Below are positions 44,926 through 54,605 of a stretch of 64,000 nucleotides of DNA, piece by piece; the first letter of the stretch is position 1, and each line of letters starts with the position of its first letter. Origin of the DNA: Vagococcus luciliae (GTDB lineage Bacteria > Bacillota > Bacilli > Lactobacillales > Vagococcaceae); assembly GCF_024637875.1 (NCBI RefSeq), contig NZ_CP102451.1:1677001-1741000 (forward strand), given 5' to 3'. The translations under genes and the position numbers were made by a program. Below the pieces are notes generated by a model. The model had not been told where the DNA came from. It did no database searches and worked only from the letters and a program-made list of their open reading frames with translations.

Positions 44926-46065
44926 CTAATTGTTTATCCTTTCATTTAGATAATAACGTGGCAATCGATCTGTTAAGCCACAGATAATTTCATAATTAAT
45001 CGTGTCAATAAATTCAGCAGCGTCATCTAATGTGTTTTCTAGCTCACCATTTTTTCCAAAAATAGTTACTGGTGTCCCAACAGCGTATCTTTTTGACAAA
45101 CGAATCATGCATTGATCCATGCATACACGCCCAACAATTTCAGCATACTCTCCATCAATGATCACATGATAGCCTTGAAATTTTCGAATCAGTCCATCTG
45201 CATACCCAATTGGCAATGTCCCAATCCATTCTTCCTTTTCAGCAGTATACGTGGCACCATAACCGATTTTTTCTCCGGCTGAAACTTGTTTAACATGGAT
45301 TAACTCAGTTGTAAGAGATAACGCAGGTTTTAATTCATAAGGTAATTTAAGCGTCTTACCTGAAGGATTTAATCCGTACAATGCATCACCAAAACGAATC
45401 ATGTTACTATTCCACGCATCATGCCACAAAGCTGTCGCAGAGTTTGATGTATGAATGTAGGGAATCTCTAAATCAGAAAAAATGTCCATCGCACGCGTAA
45501 ATCGTTGTTGTTGTAACTCAAAATAACTAGTATCTTTCGTATCAGCACAAGAAAAATGCGTAAAAATACCATCTAAGGTCATATGATTCGATAAAACAAA
45601 TAATTCTTTTGCTTGAACCATCTCATCGTCATCTCTTAGTCCAATACGCCCCATCCCTGTATCAATCTTTAAGTGAACACTTAATGGGTTAGTTAATGTT
45701 GTTTGCGTTAAGTAATCTTCTGCTTCTTTTAGCCAATCTAACGATGGAGCAGTCAAAGAAATTGTTTGTGAGATAGCTAAATCAAGGTAATTTGTTGAAA
45801 CATAACTAAGTACCAAAATTGGTAACGTTAATCCAGCAGATCTCAATTCTAGCGCTTCATCCAAATTTGACACACAAAAACCTGTTGCACCTGCTTTTTC
45901 ACAAGCTTTTGCTACTTCAATCGCTCCGTGACCATAAGCATTGGCTTTGACGACTGCAAATAAGACTTGCTCATCATTTAATCGAGCTAATTCTTGTTTA
46001 ATATTGTATTCAATGGCAGATAAATCCACCACAACTTGACTGGGTCTATGTGTACTCTCTATCAT
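44926..46065 (-). CDS. alr: Alanine racemase
   Basis: A 379-residue PLP enzyme with the cofactor lysine in FAVVKANAYGHGA (about residue 41), the substrate-binding IDTGMGRIGL, and the C-terminal catalytic tyrosine region EKIGYGATYTAEKEEW. It makes D-alanine for peptidoglycan and teichoic acids. A TAG stop joins directly to the AEC transporter start, so the two form one transcription unit. Confidence 0.97.
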   Translation of the reverse strand: MIESTHRPSQVVVDLSAIEYNIKQELARLNDEQVLFAVVKANAYGHGAIEVAKACEKAGATGFCVSNLDEALELRSAGLTLPILVLSYVSTNYLDLAISQTISLTAPSLDWLKEAEDYLTQTTLTNPLSVHLKIDTGMGRIGLRDDDEMVQAKELFVLSNHMTLDGIFTHFSCADTKDTSYFELQQQRFTRAMDIFSDLEIPYIHTSNSATALWHDAWNSNMIRFGDALYGLNPSGKTLKLPYELKPALSLTTELIHVKQVSAGEKIGYGATYTAEKEEWIGTLPIGYADGLIRKFQGYHVIIDGEYAEIVGRVCMDQCMIRLSKRYAVGTPVTIFGKNGELENTLDDAAEFIDTINYEIICGLTDRLPRYYLNERINN

Positions 46066-46094
46066 TATTCTTCACTCTTTTCCATTAAATTTAT

Positions 46095-46123
46095 TAAAAA
46101 AGAAGGATAATGTAAATTATCCT
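46095..46123 (-). terminator. Terminator of degV
   Basis: AGGATAAT and ATTATCCT form an 8-bp stem followed on the minus strand by TCTTTTTTAAT. Confidence 0.75.
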
Positions 46124-46134
46124 CTACCATGTCA

Positions 46135-46989
46135 CTAATTTTTCGGAATAACACCAATTCCAATTGATTTTTCCCCCAGATGGGTACCAATCACTGGACC
46201 AAAATCACATAAAATGACTTCTAATTGGTTATCTCTTTTTAGCATGTCTTCTTTTACGTGTTCTGCAACTTCTATGTTATTGCAATGGATCACATAAAAC
46301 ATACTATCATGTGGCTGACTAGGTACTTCTTGTAAGACAATATCAATCACACGAGATAATGCTTTTTTTTGAGAACGGATTTTCTCAGATAAAATAATAT
46401 CACCATCTTGAAAACGTAAAATGGGTTTAATTTTTAATAATGTTCCAATAATTGCTGCCCCATTTTTTAAACGTCCACCACGAACGAGATGATTTAAATC
46501 ATCCACCACGATGTATCCCTCACAAACCTCTCTCATTTTTTCTAAATGAGCGATAATTTCTTTTGGATCAGCCTCTTCATTTTCGGTCATTTCTAAAGCG
46601 ACCTCAACCATTCTTCCCATTGGACCACTTGTAATATAAGAATCAAACGGGTAAATATCAATAGTTGAAAAATCTTTCGATACACCATTTAAAGTAGTAA
46701 TAAATCCTGATATTCCAGTAGATAAATGAATACTTATCACCGCATCATACCCAGACTCTGCTAATGTTTCATACAGCTCATAGACTTCCCCTATGGCAGG
46801 CTGGCTTGTTTTAGGAAATTCTTTTGCTTGCTTTAATTTTTGATAAAACTCTTTATCTGTAATATCAATTCCTTCTTGATAAACCACATCATCAATGATT
46901 AATGGAACAGATAAGACAAATAAATTCTTATGATCATGGTACTGCTCTTGTAAATAAGCGGTGCTATCCGTCACTATTGCAATATTCAT
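46135..46989 (-). CDS. DegV-family fatty-acid-binding protein
   Basis: A 284-residue DegV protein: IAIVTDSTAYL at the N-terminus, FPKTSQPAIGEVYELYE around the lipid-binding site, and VVDDLNHLVRGGRLKNGAAI, all family blocks. DegV proteins (FakB type) bind a fatty acid and present it to FakA kinase. Whether this copy is a FakB cannot be told from the window because no fakA is adjacent. It is followed by its own terminator. Confidence 0.92.
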   Translation of the reverse strand: MNIAIVTDSTAYLQEQYHDHKNLFVLSVPLIIDDVVYQEGIDITDKEFYQKLKQAKEFPKTSQPAIGEVYELYETLAESGYDAVISIHLSTGISGFITTLNGVSKDFSTIDIYPFDSYITSGPMGRMVEVALEMTENEEADPKEIIAHLEKMREVCEGYIVVDDLNHLVRGGRLKNGAAIIGTLLKIKPILRFQDGDIILSEKIRSQKKALSRVIDIVLQEVPSQPHDSMFYVIHCNNIEVAEHVKEDMLKRDNQLEVILCDFGPVIGTHLGEKSIGIGVIPKN

Positions 46990-47080
46990 TGTTGTATTTC
47001 CTCAATTCTATTTACTACACTAAAGTTCATAACTTACATTATAGATTTCTTAGAGTTTAAAGTAAAGTCTGAACACTATT

Positions 47081-48127
47081 TTATTTACTGAAAAATTTCT
47101 GTATCGCTTCTTTATTCATCTCTTCATTGATTTCCAAAACACTTCCTGCATAATCATAATATCCATTATTCCATGAGCCTTCTACAGGGACTGTTAAGAT
47201 TTCAAGTGATTTATGTGAGCTAAATAAATAGCTATTCCCAACAGATAAATAAGTAGACATTGGCACGTCCGTTTGCGTGTAGCCAACAACCGCTCCTAAC
47301 ATCTCTGGTAACTTCCATGCATGAAGTGGATTAGTTGCTTGTTTGGTAATGGCACTCATGACTTGTTGCTGGCGTCTTACTCGCCCAAAATCTCCTTCTT
47401 CATCTTTTCTAAATCGAGCATACTGTAACGCTTCATGTCCACTTAAGTTTGTTTGCCCTTTCTTAATCACAGTTCCTTCCACTTCTAAATCTTTTTCAGC
47501 TACTACTGGTAATCCTCCCGGAGCTAGCACATCAATAATTTTAGGAAACGAATCAAAGTTCACCACAGCATAATACTGAATTGGCACACCAAAATTATTT
47601 TCAATCGTTTGTCTCACCATCTCTGGTCCACCATACGAATACGCTGCATTGATTTTATTGTACTCAATCCCGTCTTGTGTCGGAATCGCAACAAACGTAT
47701 CCCTCATAATCGATACAATTTGAGGTTGCTTCGTTTTTCGATTATAATGGGCAATCATAATCGAATCCGAACGACCTTGGTCTTCTCCACGCGAGTCACT
47801 ACCTAGTAATAAAATATTGATGCTATCATCTTGACTTTTTTGACCATTAAAAGCTGTCATTTTAAACTCTTTATTATCTTTATCAGCCTTAGCTGTAAAA
47901 TAGCCTTTAGCATACCCCACACCAGATAAAGCAATTAACGCAACGAGTACCATCAATACCCAAAAAAGAAACGATTTTTTCTTTTTGCCTTTCTTCTTTG
48001 GTGGTATATCTTGATTCTTAGGTGGTTTAGTTCCATTAGCTTGTTGTGTATCGATTTTTTTATCCTTTGGTGCATATTTTTTGGCTTCTTCTTGTTTTCT
48101 TTTATCTATCCGAGACATGCCAGGCAT
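47081..48127 (-). CDS. LytR-CpsA-Psr family wall polymer ligase
   Basis: A 348-residue type II membrane protein: basic cytoplasmic N-terminus rich in Lys, one span (about residues 53-73), and an extracellular LCP domain with ILLLGSDSRGEDQGRSDSIM, SIMRDTFVAIP and YARFRKDEEGDFGRVRRQQQ, the arginines that bind the polyprenyl pyrophosphate. LCP enzymes attach teichoic acids or polysaccharides to peptidoglycan. AAAGGAGAG precedes the ATG. No polysaccharide genes flank it. Confidence 0.94.
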   Translation of the reverse strand: MPGMSRIDKRKQEEAKKYAPKDKKIDTQQANGTKPPKNQDIPPKKKGKKKKSFLFWVLMVLVALIALSGVGYAKGYFTAKADKDNKEFKMTAFNGQKSQDDSINILLLGSDSRGEDQGRSDSIMIAHYNRKTKQPQIVSIMRDTFVAIPTQDGIEYNKINAAYSYGGPEMVRQTIENNFGVPIQYYAVVNFDSFPKIIDVLAPGGLPVVAEKDLEVEGTVIKKGQTNLSGHEALQYARFRKDEEGDFGRVRRQQQVMSAITKQATNPLHAWKLPEMLGAVVGYTQTDVPMSTYLSVGNSYLFSSHKSLEILTVPVEGSWNNGYYDYAGSVLEINEEMNKEAIQKFFSK

Positions 48128-48149
48128 AACGCTCTCTCCTTTATCATAA

Positions 48150-48188
48150 ATAAAAGATACCCATCATCTAACAGATAGAATATCTTTC
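48150..48188 (-). terminator. Stem-loop after the 94-residue gene
   Basis: AAAGATA and TATCTTT flank an inner TCTATCTGTTAGA hairpin on the minus strand, with TTATTT following. It separates the gene at 48193 from the LCP gene. Confidence 0.5.
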
Positions 48189-48192
48189 ACGT

Positions 48193-48477
48193 TTATTCTT
48201 CTATGCTATTTTCTTCTAAATCTTGAAAACCAAAGAAATCATTAAATTCAATTGTAATCACTTTATCTAAACCAATCGTGATTGATTCGACAAAATGAGG
48301 TTGGTTCATTAATTTCGCTGTGGCGTCTGTTAACTCAAAAATAATAGGCGAAAAATCACCAAACTGTGTCTTCAAACAAATAATTGAAACGTATTGGTCA
48401 TTTGTCATTAAGGTAAAATAATCCGCATACTTATTATCAAATACAATTTTCCAATCGTGCATTGTGCGCCATTTCAT
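48193..48477 (-). CDS. Conserved-looking small protein of unknown function
   Basis: A 94-residue soluble protein (MKWRTMHDWKIVFDNKYADY) with alternating beta-type hydrophobics and an acidic C-terminus (LEENSIEE). GGAGG nine bases before the ATG supports it. Family not recognised. It lies between efp and the LCP gene on the same strand. Confidence 0.75.
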   Translation of the reverse strand: MKWRTMHDWKIVFDNKYADYFTLMTNDQYVSIICLKTQFGDFSPIIFELTDATAKLMNQPHFVESITIGLDKVITIEFNDFFGFQDLEENSIEE

Positions 48478-48511
48478 ACTGAGTTACCTCCACTTTTCAT
48501 CTATTATAGCA

Positions 48512-48553
48512 CAAAAAAAATCAACAGTCTGTCTTGTCACAGTCTGTTGATTT
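48512..48553 (-). terminator. Terminator of efp
   Basis: AAATCAACAG and CTGTTGATTT pair over 10 bp, extended by an inner ACTGTGAC-type segment, with TTTTTT on the minus strand. Confidence 0.85.
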
Positions 48554-48558
48554 ATAAA

Positions 48559-49119
48559 TTATTTCGCACGTTTCATGTAGTTTCCTTCAGACGTGTTAAT
48601 TTCTAATTTATCGCCTACTTCAATAAAATCTGGAACACTTACTACTAAGCCTGTTTCCATTGTCGCTGGTTTACCAGAACCTGAAACAGTTGCCCCTTTA
48701 ATTGAAGGTTGAGTTTCTGCTACTGTTAACACAACAGATGATGGTAAAGATACCCCAACAACTTCTGTATCATAGAATTGGATTGACACTTCCATGTTAT
48801 CTAACAAGTAGTTTAATTCATGCTCAATCACTGATACGGGAATTTCATATTGTTCATATGTTTCTAAATCCATAAACACTGCCATATCATCTTGGATGTA
48901 TAAATATTGTACAGCTTTTGTATCAATATGTGCTTTTTTTACTTTTTCATCAGGACGCATCGTTGTTTCGACGGTTGAACCTGAACGTAAATCTTTTAAT
49001 TTCATACGCATAACCGTATTACCTTTACCAGGTTTGTGATGACTTGCTTCTAAAACTTTGATTAATTTACCATCTTTTTCAAATGTGTTTCCTGCTCTTA
49101 AATCAACTGCTGATATCAT
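48559..49119 (-). CDS. efp: Elongation factor P
   Basis: A 186-residue EF-P of normal length. The domain-I loop [13 protein letters not shown] carries the lysine (about residue 32) that is modified in many bacteria, and the C-terminal signature is [23 protein letters not shown] relieves ribosome stalling at polyproline. No modification enzyme is adjacent. Own terminator downstream. Confidence 0.97.
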   Translation of the reverse strand: MISAVDLRAGNTFEKDGKLIKVLEASHHKPGKGNTVMRMKLKDLRSGSTVETTMRPDEKVKKAHIDTKAVQYLYIQDDMAVFMDLETYEQYEIPVSVIEHELNYLLDNMEVSIQFYDTEVVGVSLPSSVVLTVAETQPSIKGATVSGSGKPATMETGLVVSVPDFIEVGDKLEINTSEGNYMKRAK

Positions 49120-49259
49120 TTTTCAATCTCCCTTAATAGTTACTAACCGTATCATAGCATAAAATGAGCTATAATAAAATATTCTTGTGGTAAAAACGAC
49201 TAAAAAACACGTCCTAGACACGTTTATATACATAAAATAAACCAAACTTAGATTATTTA

Positions 49260-49772
49260 TTAATCAAATGCACGATTGTAAAACAGTGTGCCTTCTATCA
49301 TCTCTGGTTTTAATTTTTTCATCAGCAAGTACTCACTTGGCACATCAAGTGGACTACTCACATCAAAATTCTTCGATGGCACATAACCAAATCGACTATA
49401 AAAAGATGGGTCACCTAAAATCGTAATAAAGGCATGTTCCGTTTCTTTTGCTCATTTTTCTAACTCTAATAACACGTGACTGCCAATTCCTTGATTTTGA
49501 TAATCTGGTACCACTGAAAGAGGTGCTAACACCAAACCTTTTAAGGCATTTATATCATTTTTTACCACAGCCTCACTTAACACACCATGTCCCACGATAC
49601 CATTATCTATAAGAGCCACGATTTCCAACTCTTGATTGTAAGTTGGCAGTTCTCTAATTGTTTCGACTAATGTTGCTTCACCATTATGACCATGATCACT
49701 TTGCTCAAAAGCTTTAATAATCACTTCTTCAACGAGCTTATAATCTTCAGTTTGGATCTCTCTTAGCTTCAT
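49260..49772 (-). pseudogene. GNAT acetyltransferase gene split by a TGA
   Basis: The first 106 codons read MKLREIQTEDYKLVEEVIIK and reach the acetyl-CoA loop VVPDYQNQGIGSHVLLELEK, then TGA at 49452-49454. The same frame continues AKETEHAFITILGDPSFYSR, FGYVPSKNFDVSSP and ends YNRAFD at a TAA (49260-49262), for a total near 170 codons, the usual length of this GNAT group. The downstream part supplies the FYxRFGY motif. A CGA-to-TGA change would explain the break; sequencing error or readthrough are alternatives. Confidence 0.8.
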
Positions 49773-49939
49773 TGTTTTAACTCCTTATTTTAAAAATAAA
49801 TCTTTTTTGAAATGATACCATTCATTTTATTTGCTGACGAATTTAACCACAAAGATACAACCTTAGTTGGATATCCTCACATAAATTTAGGTATAAAATA
49901 GACAATGTAAAAACAATATAAACAAAGGAGATTAATTAT

Positions 49940-50251
49940 ATGCTAATTACAACAACAGAAAATATACCTGGAAAAACATACGAAATTATTGGTGAAGTAT
50001 TTGGTTTAACAACTAATTCAAAAAACGTTGTCCGCAATATAGGTGCTGGTCTTAAAAATATCGTGGGCGGAGAAATTAAAGCTTATACTGAAATGCAAGA
50101 AGAATCCCGAGAATTAGCAATTCAACGATTGAAAGAAAATGCTAAAAAAATGGGAGCTGATGCAATTGTGATGATGCGTTTTGATTCAGGTTCTATTGGA
50201 GCTGATATGCAGTCAGTCGCAGCATATGGTACAGCCGTAAAATTTGTTTAA
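49940..50251 (+). CDS. YbjQ/UPF0145 family protein
   Basis: A 103-residue protein with family blocks [38 protein letters not shown] and [13 protein letters not shown]. The fold is related to heavy-metal-binding domains and forms rings, but the role is unknown. AAAGGAG precedes the ATG. Convergent with glnA and sharing its terminator. Confidence 0.93.
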   Translation: MLITTTENIPGKTYEIIGEVFGLTTNSKNVVRNIGAGLKNIVGGEIKAYTEMQEESRELAIQRLKENAKKMGADAIVMMRFDSGSIGADMQSVAAYGTAVKFV

Positions 50252-50275
50252 GCATTTTTTCATCAACATATAAGC

Positions 50276-50313
50276 AAAAAACTTGCAGCCTTTTTGGCTA
50301 CAAGTTTTTCTTT
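50276..50313. terminator. Bidirectional terminator between ybjQ-like gene and glnA
   Basis: AAAAACTTG-C-AGCC and GGCT-A-CAAGTTTTT pair around TTTTT, with A/T runs on both sides. Confidence 0.85.
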
Positions 50314-50315
50314 TT

Positions 50316-51653
50316 TTAATACATTTCTAAATATTGCTCGCGTTCCCATTCAGAAACAGATTGACGGTAAGCATCCCACTCCATACGTTTTGCTTCAATG
50401 AAGTTGTTGAAGATATGATTACCTAATGCTTCTTTAACCATTTCATCGTCTTTCATTGCTTTAATAGCATTATGTAAAGTAGATGGTAGGTCAGTGATAT
50501 GTGCGGCTTCGCGTTCTTCTTCCGTCATCACATAAATATTGCGGTCCACGGCTTTAGGTGGATTAAGTTTACGTTTAATCCCATCTAAACCAGCTTGTAA
50601 TAATACTGCCATTGCTAAATATGGATTAGCCGTTGGATCAACTGAACGTAATTCTAAACGTGTTGATAATCCACGAGAACTTGGGACACGTACTAACGGT
50701 GAACGGTTTTTACCACTCCAAGCCACATAAACAGGTGCTTCATAGCCAGGTACGAGACGTTTGTATGAGTTAACAATTGGGTTACATACAGCTGTATACC
50801 CTCTAGCGTGTTCCAACAAACCACCTAAGAAATGATAAGCAGTTTCACTTAATTGATCGTCACCATTTTCGTCAAAGAATGCATTTCCTTGCTCGTTAAA
50901 TAAAGACATGTTGATATGCATGCCACTACCAGCAATACCATGCAATGGTTTTGGCATAAATGTGGCGTGTAGGCCATGTTTTCTAGCAATGGTACGAACA
51001 ACTAATTCAAATGTTTGGATATTGTCACATGCTTCAACTGCATCAGCGTATTTAAAATCAATTTCATGTTGTCCTGGACCACACTCATGGTGAGACGCTT
51101 CAACTTCAAATCCTAAACTTTCTAATTCTAATACAATATCACGACGACAATTTTCACCTAAGTCAACTGGCGCATAGTCAAAGTAACCACCTTGGTCATT
51201 TAATTTTTTCGTTGGGTTACCATTTTCATCTAATTTAAATAAGAAAAATTCAGGTTCAGGTCCAATATTAAATCCAGTAAAACCTAATTCTTTCATTTCA
51301 TTCATAATACGTTTTAAGTTACTACGAGGGTCTCCAGCAAAAGGCTTACCGTCTGTTCCATATACATCACAAATCACACGAGCTACTTTTCCTTTTTCAC
51401 TTTCCCACGGAAAAACCATCCATGTGGCAAGATCAGGATATAAATACATGTCACTTTCTTCGATACGCACAAATCCTTCTATTGAAGAACCGTCAAACAT
51501 CATTTTGTTGTCTAAAACTTTATCTAATTGGCTAATTGGAACTTCTACGTTTTTAATTCTACCTAAAATATCAGTAAACATTAGTCTTAAGAATCGAACA
51601 TTTTCTTTTTCTACAACTGCTTTGATTTCTTCTTTTGTTGAATAATTTGCCAT
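50316..51653 (-). CDS. glnA: Glutamine synthetase type I
   Basis: A 445-residue GSI-alpha enzyme: [16 protein letters not shown], the metal-ligand segment [33 protein letters not shown] and the active-site flap and arginine region [13 protein letters not shown]. It lacks the adenylylation insert of GSI-beta, as in Bacillus. It makes glutamine from glutamate and ammonia; feedback-inhibited GS also controls GlnR and TnrA in Bacillus. It follows glnR by 33 bases. Confidence 0.98.
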   Translation of the reverse strand: MANYSTKEEIKAVVEKENVRFLRLMFTDILGRIKNVEVPISQLDKVLDNKMMFDGSSIEGFVRIEESDMYLYPDLATWMVFPWESEKGKVARVICDVYGTDGKPFAGDPRSNLKRIMNEMKELGFTGFNIGPEPEFFLFKLDENGNPTKKLNDQGGYFDYAPVDLGENCRRDIVLELESLGFEVEASHHECGPGQHEIDFKYADAVEACDNIQTFELVVRTIARKHGLHATFMPKPLHGIAGSGMHINMSLFNEQGNAFFDENGDDQLSETAYHFLGGLLEHARGYTAVCNPIVNSYKRLVPGYEAPVYVAWSGKNRSPLVRVPSSRGLSTRLELRSVDPTANPYLAMAVLLQAGLDGIKRKLNPPKAVDRNIYVMTEEEREAAHITDLPSTLHNAIKAMKDDEMVKEALGNHIFNNFIEAKRMEWDAYRQSVSEWEREQYLEMY

Positions 51654-51685
51654 TGATTTCCACCCTTTTATTAAAGTTTTAACAC

Positions 51686-52018
51686 CTAGTATCTGTTAAA
51701 GCGACTTTCTTTCATTAAATCATTGTATAAAGCAATGCGAATCTTTTCTTCTGATAATTTTTCCTGTTTTCTTTTTTCCTTATCAAAAGATGCTTTAATG
51801 TCTTTAATGGTATACCCATCGTCTAACATGTCTTTTATGTCCAGTAGAAGATCAATATCATTAAGAGAAAATAATCGATTATTTCCTTCATTTCTTTCAG
51901 GATGAATTAGCTGTTGTTCTTCATAGTAACGAATTTGTCTTGCAGTCAGTTCTGTTAGTAACATCACCGATCCGATTGGAAACACAGCTTTACTACGTTT
52001 TAATTCTCTTTTATTCAT
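51686..52018 (-). CDS. glnR: Nitrogen regulator GlnR (MerR family)
   Basis: A 110-residue protein with a MerR-type winged helix ([39 protein letters not shown]) and a short regulatory tail. It represses glnRA when glutamine is ample. The open frame runs 20 codons further upstream, but GAAGGGAG before ATG 52018 and the conserved start [16 protein letters not shown] fix the start. glnR-glnA form one operon under the GlnR box at 52086. Confidence 0.95.
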   Translation of the reverse strand: MNKRELKRSKAVFPIGSVMLLTELTARQIRYYEEQQLIHPERNEGNNRLFSLNDIDLLLDIKDMLDDGYTIKDIKASFDKEKRKQEKLSEEKIRIALYNDLMKESRFNRY

Positions 52019-52072
52019 TTTTCTTCTCCCTTCATAAAAGGTTAAAGACAGGATAACAATAAAAAAAAAGAA

Positions 52073-52114
52073 AGTCAATTAATCGTGTAAGATTATCTCA
52101 CACGATTAATTAAC
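52073..52114 (-). promoter_or_regulatory. GlnR operator inside a terminator hairpin, ahead of glnRA
   Basis: TGTAAGATTATCTCACA (52086-52102) matches TGTNAN7TNACA at every position. It forms the loop side of a longer stem, AATTAATCGTGT / ACACGATTAATT, that on the minus strand runs into GACTTTCTTTTTTTTTT and so also looks like the intrinsic terminator of the ynbB-like gene. A -35-like TTGACT lies at 52073-52078, next to the box. Confidence 0.8.
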
Positions 52115-52126
52115 TTTTTAAAAACT

Positions 52127-53377
52127 TTAAAAATAGATACTATTAACTGCTTCACAGACTGCAATTTTAACATGTTCATAAGTTAATCCACCTTGAACAT
52201 ACAATTGGTATGGTTCCCTTATTGGCCCATCAGCTGTTAATTCCAAGCTACCACCTTGTACAAATGTTCCAGCAGCCATAATCACATCATCCTCGTATCC
52301 CGGCATATATGAAGGAATTGGCAAGACATGTGCGTCAATTGGTGAAAATTTTTGAACTGACTGACAAAAGGCAATCATTTTTTCTTTGTCATTTAATTCA
52401 ATCATTTGAATTAAATCCGTGCGTTTATCGTTCCATTTTGGTGTTGACTCTACATCAAAACTTTCTAATAATCGTGCGGTAAAAATCGCCCCTTGAATGG
52501 CTTGACTCACGGCATGTGGTGCCAAGAAAAATCCTTGTAGCATCTCATGTGTACTATAAATCATCGCGCCACCTTCACCACCAACACCAGGAGTGGTTAA
52601 ACGATACGATACTTTATCAACTAATTCTTCTCTTCCGACAATGTAACCACCCGTTTTAGCAATACCACCACCAGGATTTTTAATTAAAGAGCCCGCCATA
52701 ATATCTGCCCCAACATCAGTTGGCTCGATTTCTTCAGCAAATTCGCCGTAACAATTATCAACAAATACCACTAAATTTTCATTGATTGCTTTAACAAATC
52801 GAATCATCTCACCAATTTGTTCGACAGTAAATGATGGACGAGAATCATATCCTCTTGAGCGTTGAATGGCGATAACTTTTGTTTTATCTGAAATGGCTTC
52901 TTTTATTTTTTCAAAGTCAACCAAGCCATTTTCTTTTAATGCTACTTCTTTATAATCAATGTTGTATTCTTTTAACGATCCTATACCATCTCCAGCGACC
53001 CCTATCACTTCAAGCAACGTGTCATAAGGTGTCCCTGTGATGTAAATCAATTCATCATTTGGACGAAGTAAACCAAATAGAGTCGTTGAAATAGCATGCG
53101 TTCCTGAGACAATATGTGGTCTAACTAATGCTTTTTCTGCATGAAATACTGACGCGTAAACTGCTTCTAATGCATCTCTTCCAATGTCATCATAGCCATA
53201 CCCAGTTGATGGGGCAAAATGACTTTCCGATACATGATGTTCTCTAAACGCTTCTAATACTTTTGCTTGATTAGATAATGCCACATCTTGCATCTTTTGA
53301 CGTTCTTCTGCAATATCTTTGTCCACTTGTTTAATTTTTTCTATTAATTCTGGATGAAACTTACCATTCCAACTCAT
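52127..53377 (-). CDS. ynbB: YnbB-like PLP-dependent protein (methionine gamma-lyase family)
   Basis: A 416-residue PLP-fold protein of the YnbB group, often annotated as aluminium-resistance or methionine gamma-lyase family. The PLP region includes RPHIVSGTHAISTTLFGLL, VFVDNCYGEFAEE and the lysine in MAGSLIKNPGGGIAKTGGYI. The reaction is not established. ATG 53377 with AAGGGG nine bases upstream is preferred over the extended frame. It overlaps the hflX end by 17 bases; the hflX-ynbB-glnR-glnA order is the one known from Bacillus. Confidence 0.92.
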   Translation of the reverse strand: MSWNGKFHPELIEKIKQVDKDIAEERQKMQDVALSNQAKVLEAFREHHVSESHFAPSTGYGYDDIGRDALEAVYASVFHAEKALVRPHIVSGTHAISTTLFGLLRPNDELIYITGTPYDTLLEVIGVAGDGIGSLKEYNIDYKEVALKENGLVDFEKIKEAISDKTKVIAIQRSRGYDSRPSFTVEQIGEMIRFVKAINENLVVFVDNCYGEFAEEIEPTDVGADIMAGSLIKNPGGGIAKTGGYIVGREELVDKVSYRLTTPGVGGEGGAMIYSTHEMLQGFFLAPHAVSQAIQGAIFTARLLESFDVESTPKWNDKRTDLIQMIELNDKEKMIAFCQSVQKFSPIDAHVLPIPSYMPGYEDDVIMAAGTFVQGGSLELTADGPIREPYQLYVQGGLTYEHVKIAVCEAVNSIYF

Positions 53378-54605
53378 CTTCACTAACCCCTTTTTTCCAT
53401 CGATCAACATTTTTGGCATACCCTATTAATTCATATTCATTCAATGACTCGTCATATTCATAACTTTCCAATAACGTCGCATCTTTTAATTGATTAAAAT
53501 CTTTCATTTCTGCCGGCGAGTAAAACAAATGATATTTGGTTAAATTTTCTTTTAAAAACGTCATAATATCCTGTGTTAATTTCTCTTTATCCTCTATTCG
53601 TTTAGCTGACACTAAACAATTTGGAAAAAGTGTTGGCACAAATTCTGTTTCTAATAAATCTGCTTTATTGTATACAGTCAACACTGGAATATGATCCATT
53701 TCCAACTCATGCAATAATTTTAGCACGGTTTTTTCTTGTTGGTCACGATTAGTTGACGTCACATCGACTACATGAAGTAAAAAGTCCATGGCTTTACTTT
53801 CTTCAAGAGTTGATTGAAAAGCTTCAATTAACTGTGTCGGTAAATCTTGAATAAACCCAACTGTATCAGTCAATGTCACCTGTGTTCCTGTTGGTAATTC
53901 CCATTTTTTCGTCAACGGATCCAGTGTCGCAAATAATTGATCTTCTGAATACGTATTTGCTTTCGTCAACAAATTCATAATAGTAGATTTTCCGGCATTG
54001 GTGTAGCCAATCAAGCCCACTTGCATCGTGTCAGATTCTTGACGTTTTTTACGACTTCTTTCGCGATGTTTTTCAATTTCTTTTAACTCTTGTTTAATCT
54101 GTGTCATCTTAAATCTGATATGACGGCGATCTGTTTCAAGTTTTGTCTCCCCTGGTCCACGTGTCCCAATACCCCCACCAAGACGTGACATACTTGCTCC
54201 TTGTCCACTTAATCTTGGTAAAAGATATGACAACTGAGCCAGTTCAACTTGCAACTGACCTTCTTTTGATTTTGCTCTTAAGGCAAAAATATCTAAAATT
54301 AATTGCACACGGTCAATGACTTTTACTCTCACGGCTTCTTCAATAACAGCTGTCTGTCTAGCAGTTAACTCATGATTAAAAATCACCGTATCCGCATCTT
54401 TTGAAGCCACAAGTGCTTCAAGTTCGACTAATTTTCCTTTTCCAATAATCGTCCGGCGATCAATCGTTGGTCTTTTTTGTGTCATTGTCCCAACGACTTC
54501 ACCTTGTGCCGTCTGTGTTAGATTTTCTAACTCCTTCATTGATTCGTCAAAATAATAAAAATTTTCTTGGGTTTCAACCCCCACGGTTACAACGCGTTCT
54601 ATCAT
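53361..54605 (-). CDS. hflX: Ribosome-associated GTPase HflX
   Basis: A 414-residue protein with an N-terminal HflX domain (PTIDRRTIIGKGKLVEL), the glycine-rich linker SRLGGGIGTRGPGETKLE, and a GTPase domain: P-loop GYTNAGKST, TDTVGFIQDLP and NKAD. HflX splits stalled or heat-damaged 70S ribosomes. Its start overlaps the miaA stop (ATGA type). Confidence 0.97.
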   Translation of the reverse strand: MIERVVTVGVETQENFYYFDESMKELENLTQTAQGEVVGTMTQKRPTIDRRTIIGKGKLVELEALVASKDADTVIFNHELTARQTAVIEEAVRVKVIDRVQLILDIFALRAKSKEGQLQVELAQLSYLLPRLSGQGASMSRLGGGIGTRGPGETKLETDRRHIRFKMTQIKQELKEIEKHRERSRKKRQESDTMQVGLIGYTNAGKSTIMNLLTKANTYSEDQLFATLDPLTKKWELPTGTQVTLTDTVGFIQDLPTQLIEAFQSTLEESKAMDFLLHVVDVTSTNRDQQEKTVLKLLHELEMDHIPVLTVYNKADLLETEFVPTLFPNCLVSAKRIEDKEKLTQDIMTFLKENLTKYHLFYSPAEMKDFNQLKDATLLESYEYDESLNEYELIGYAKNVDRWKKGVSEDELEW

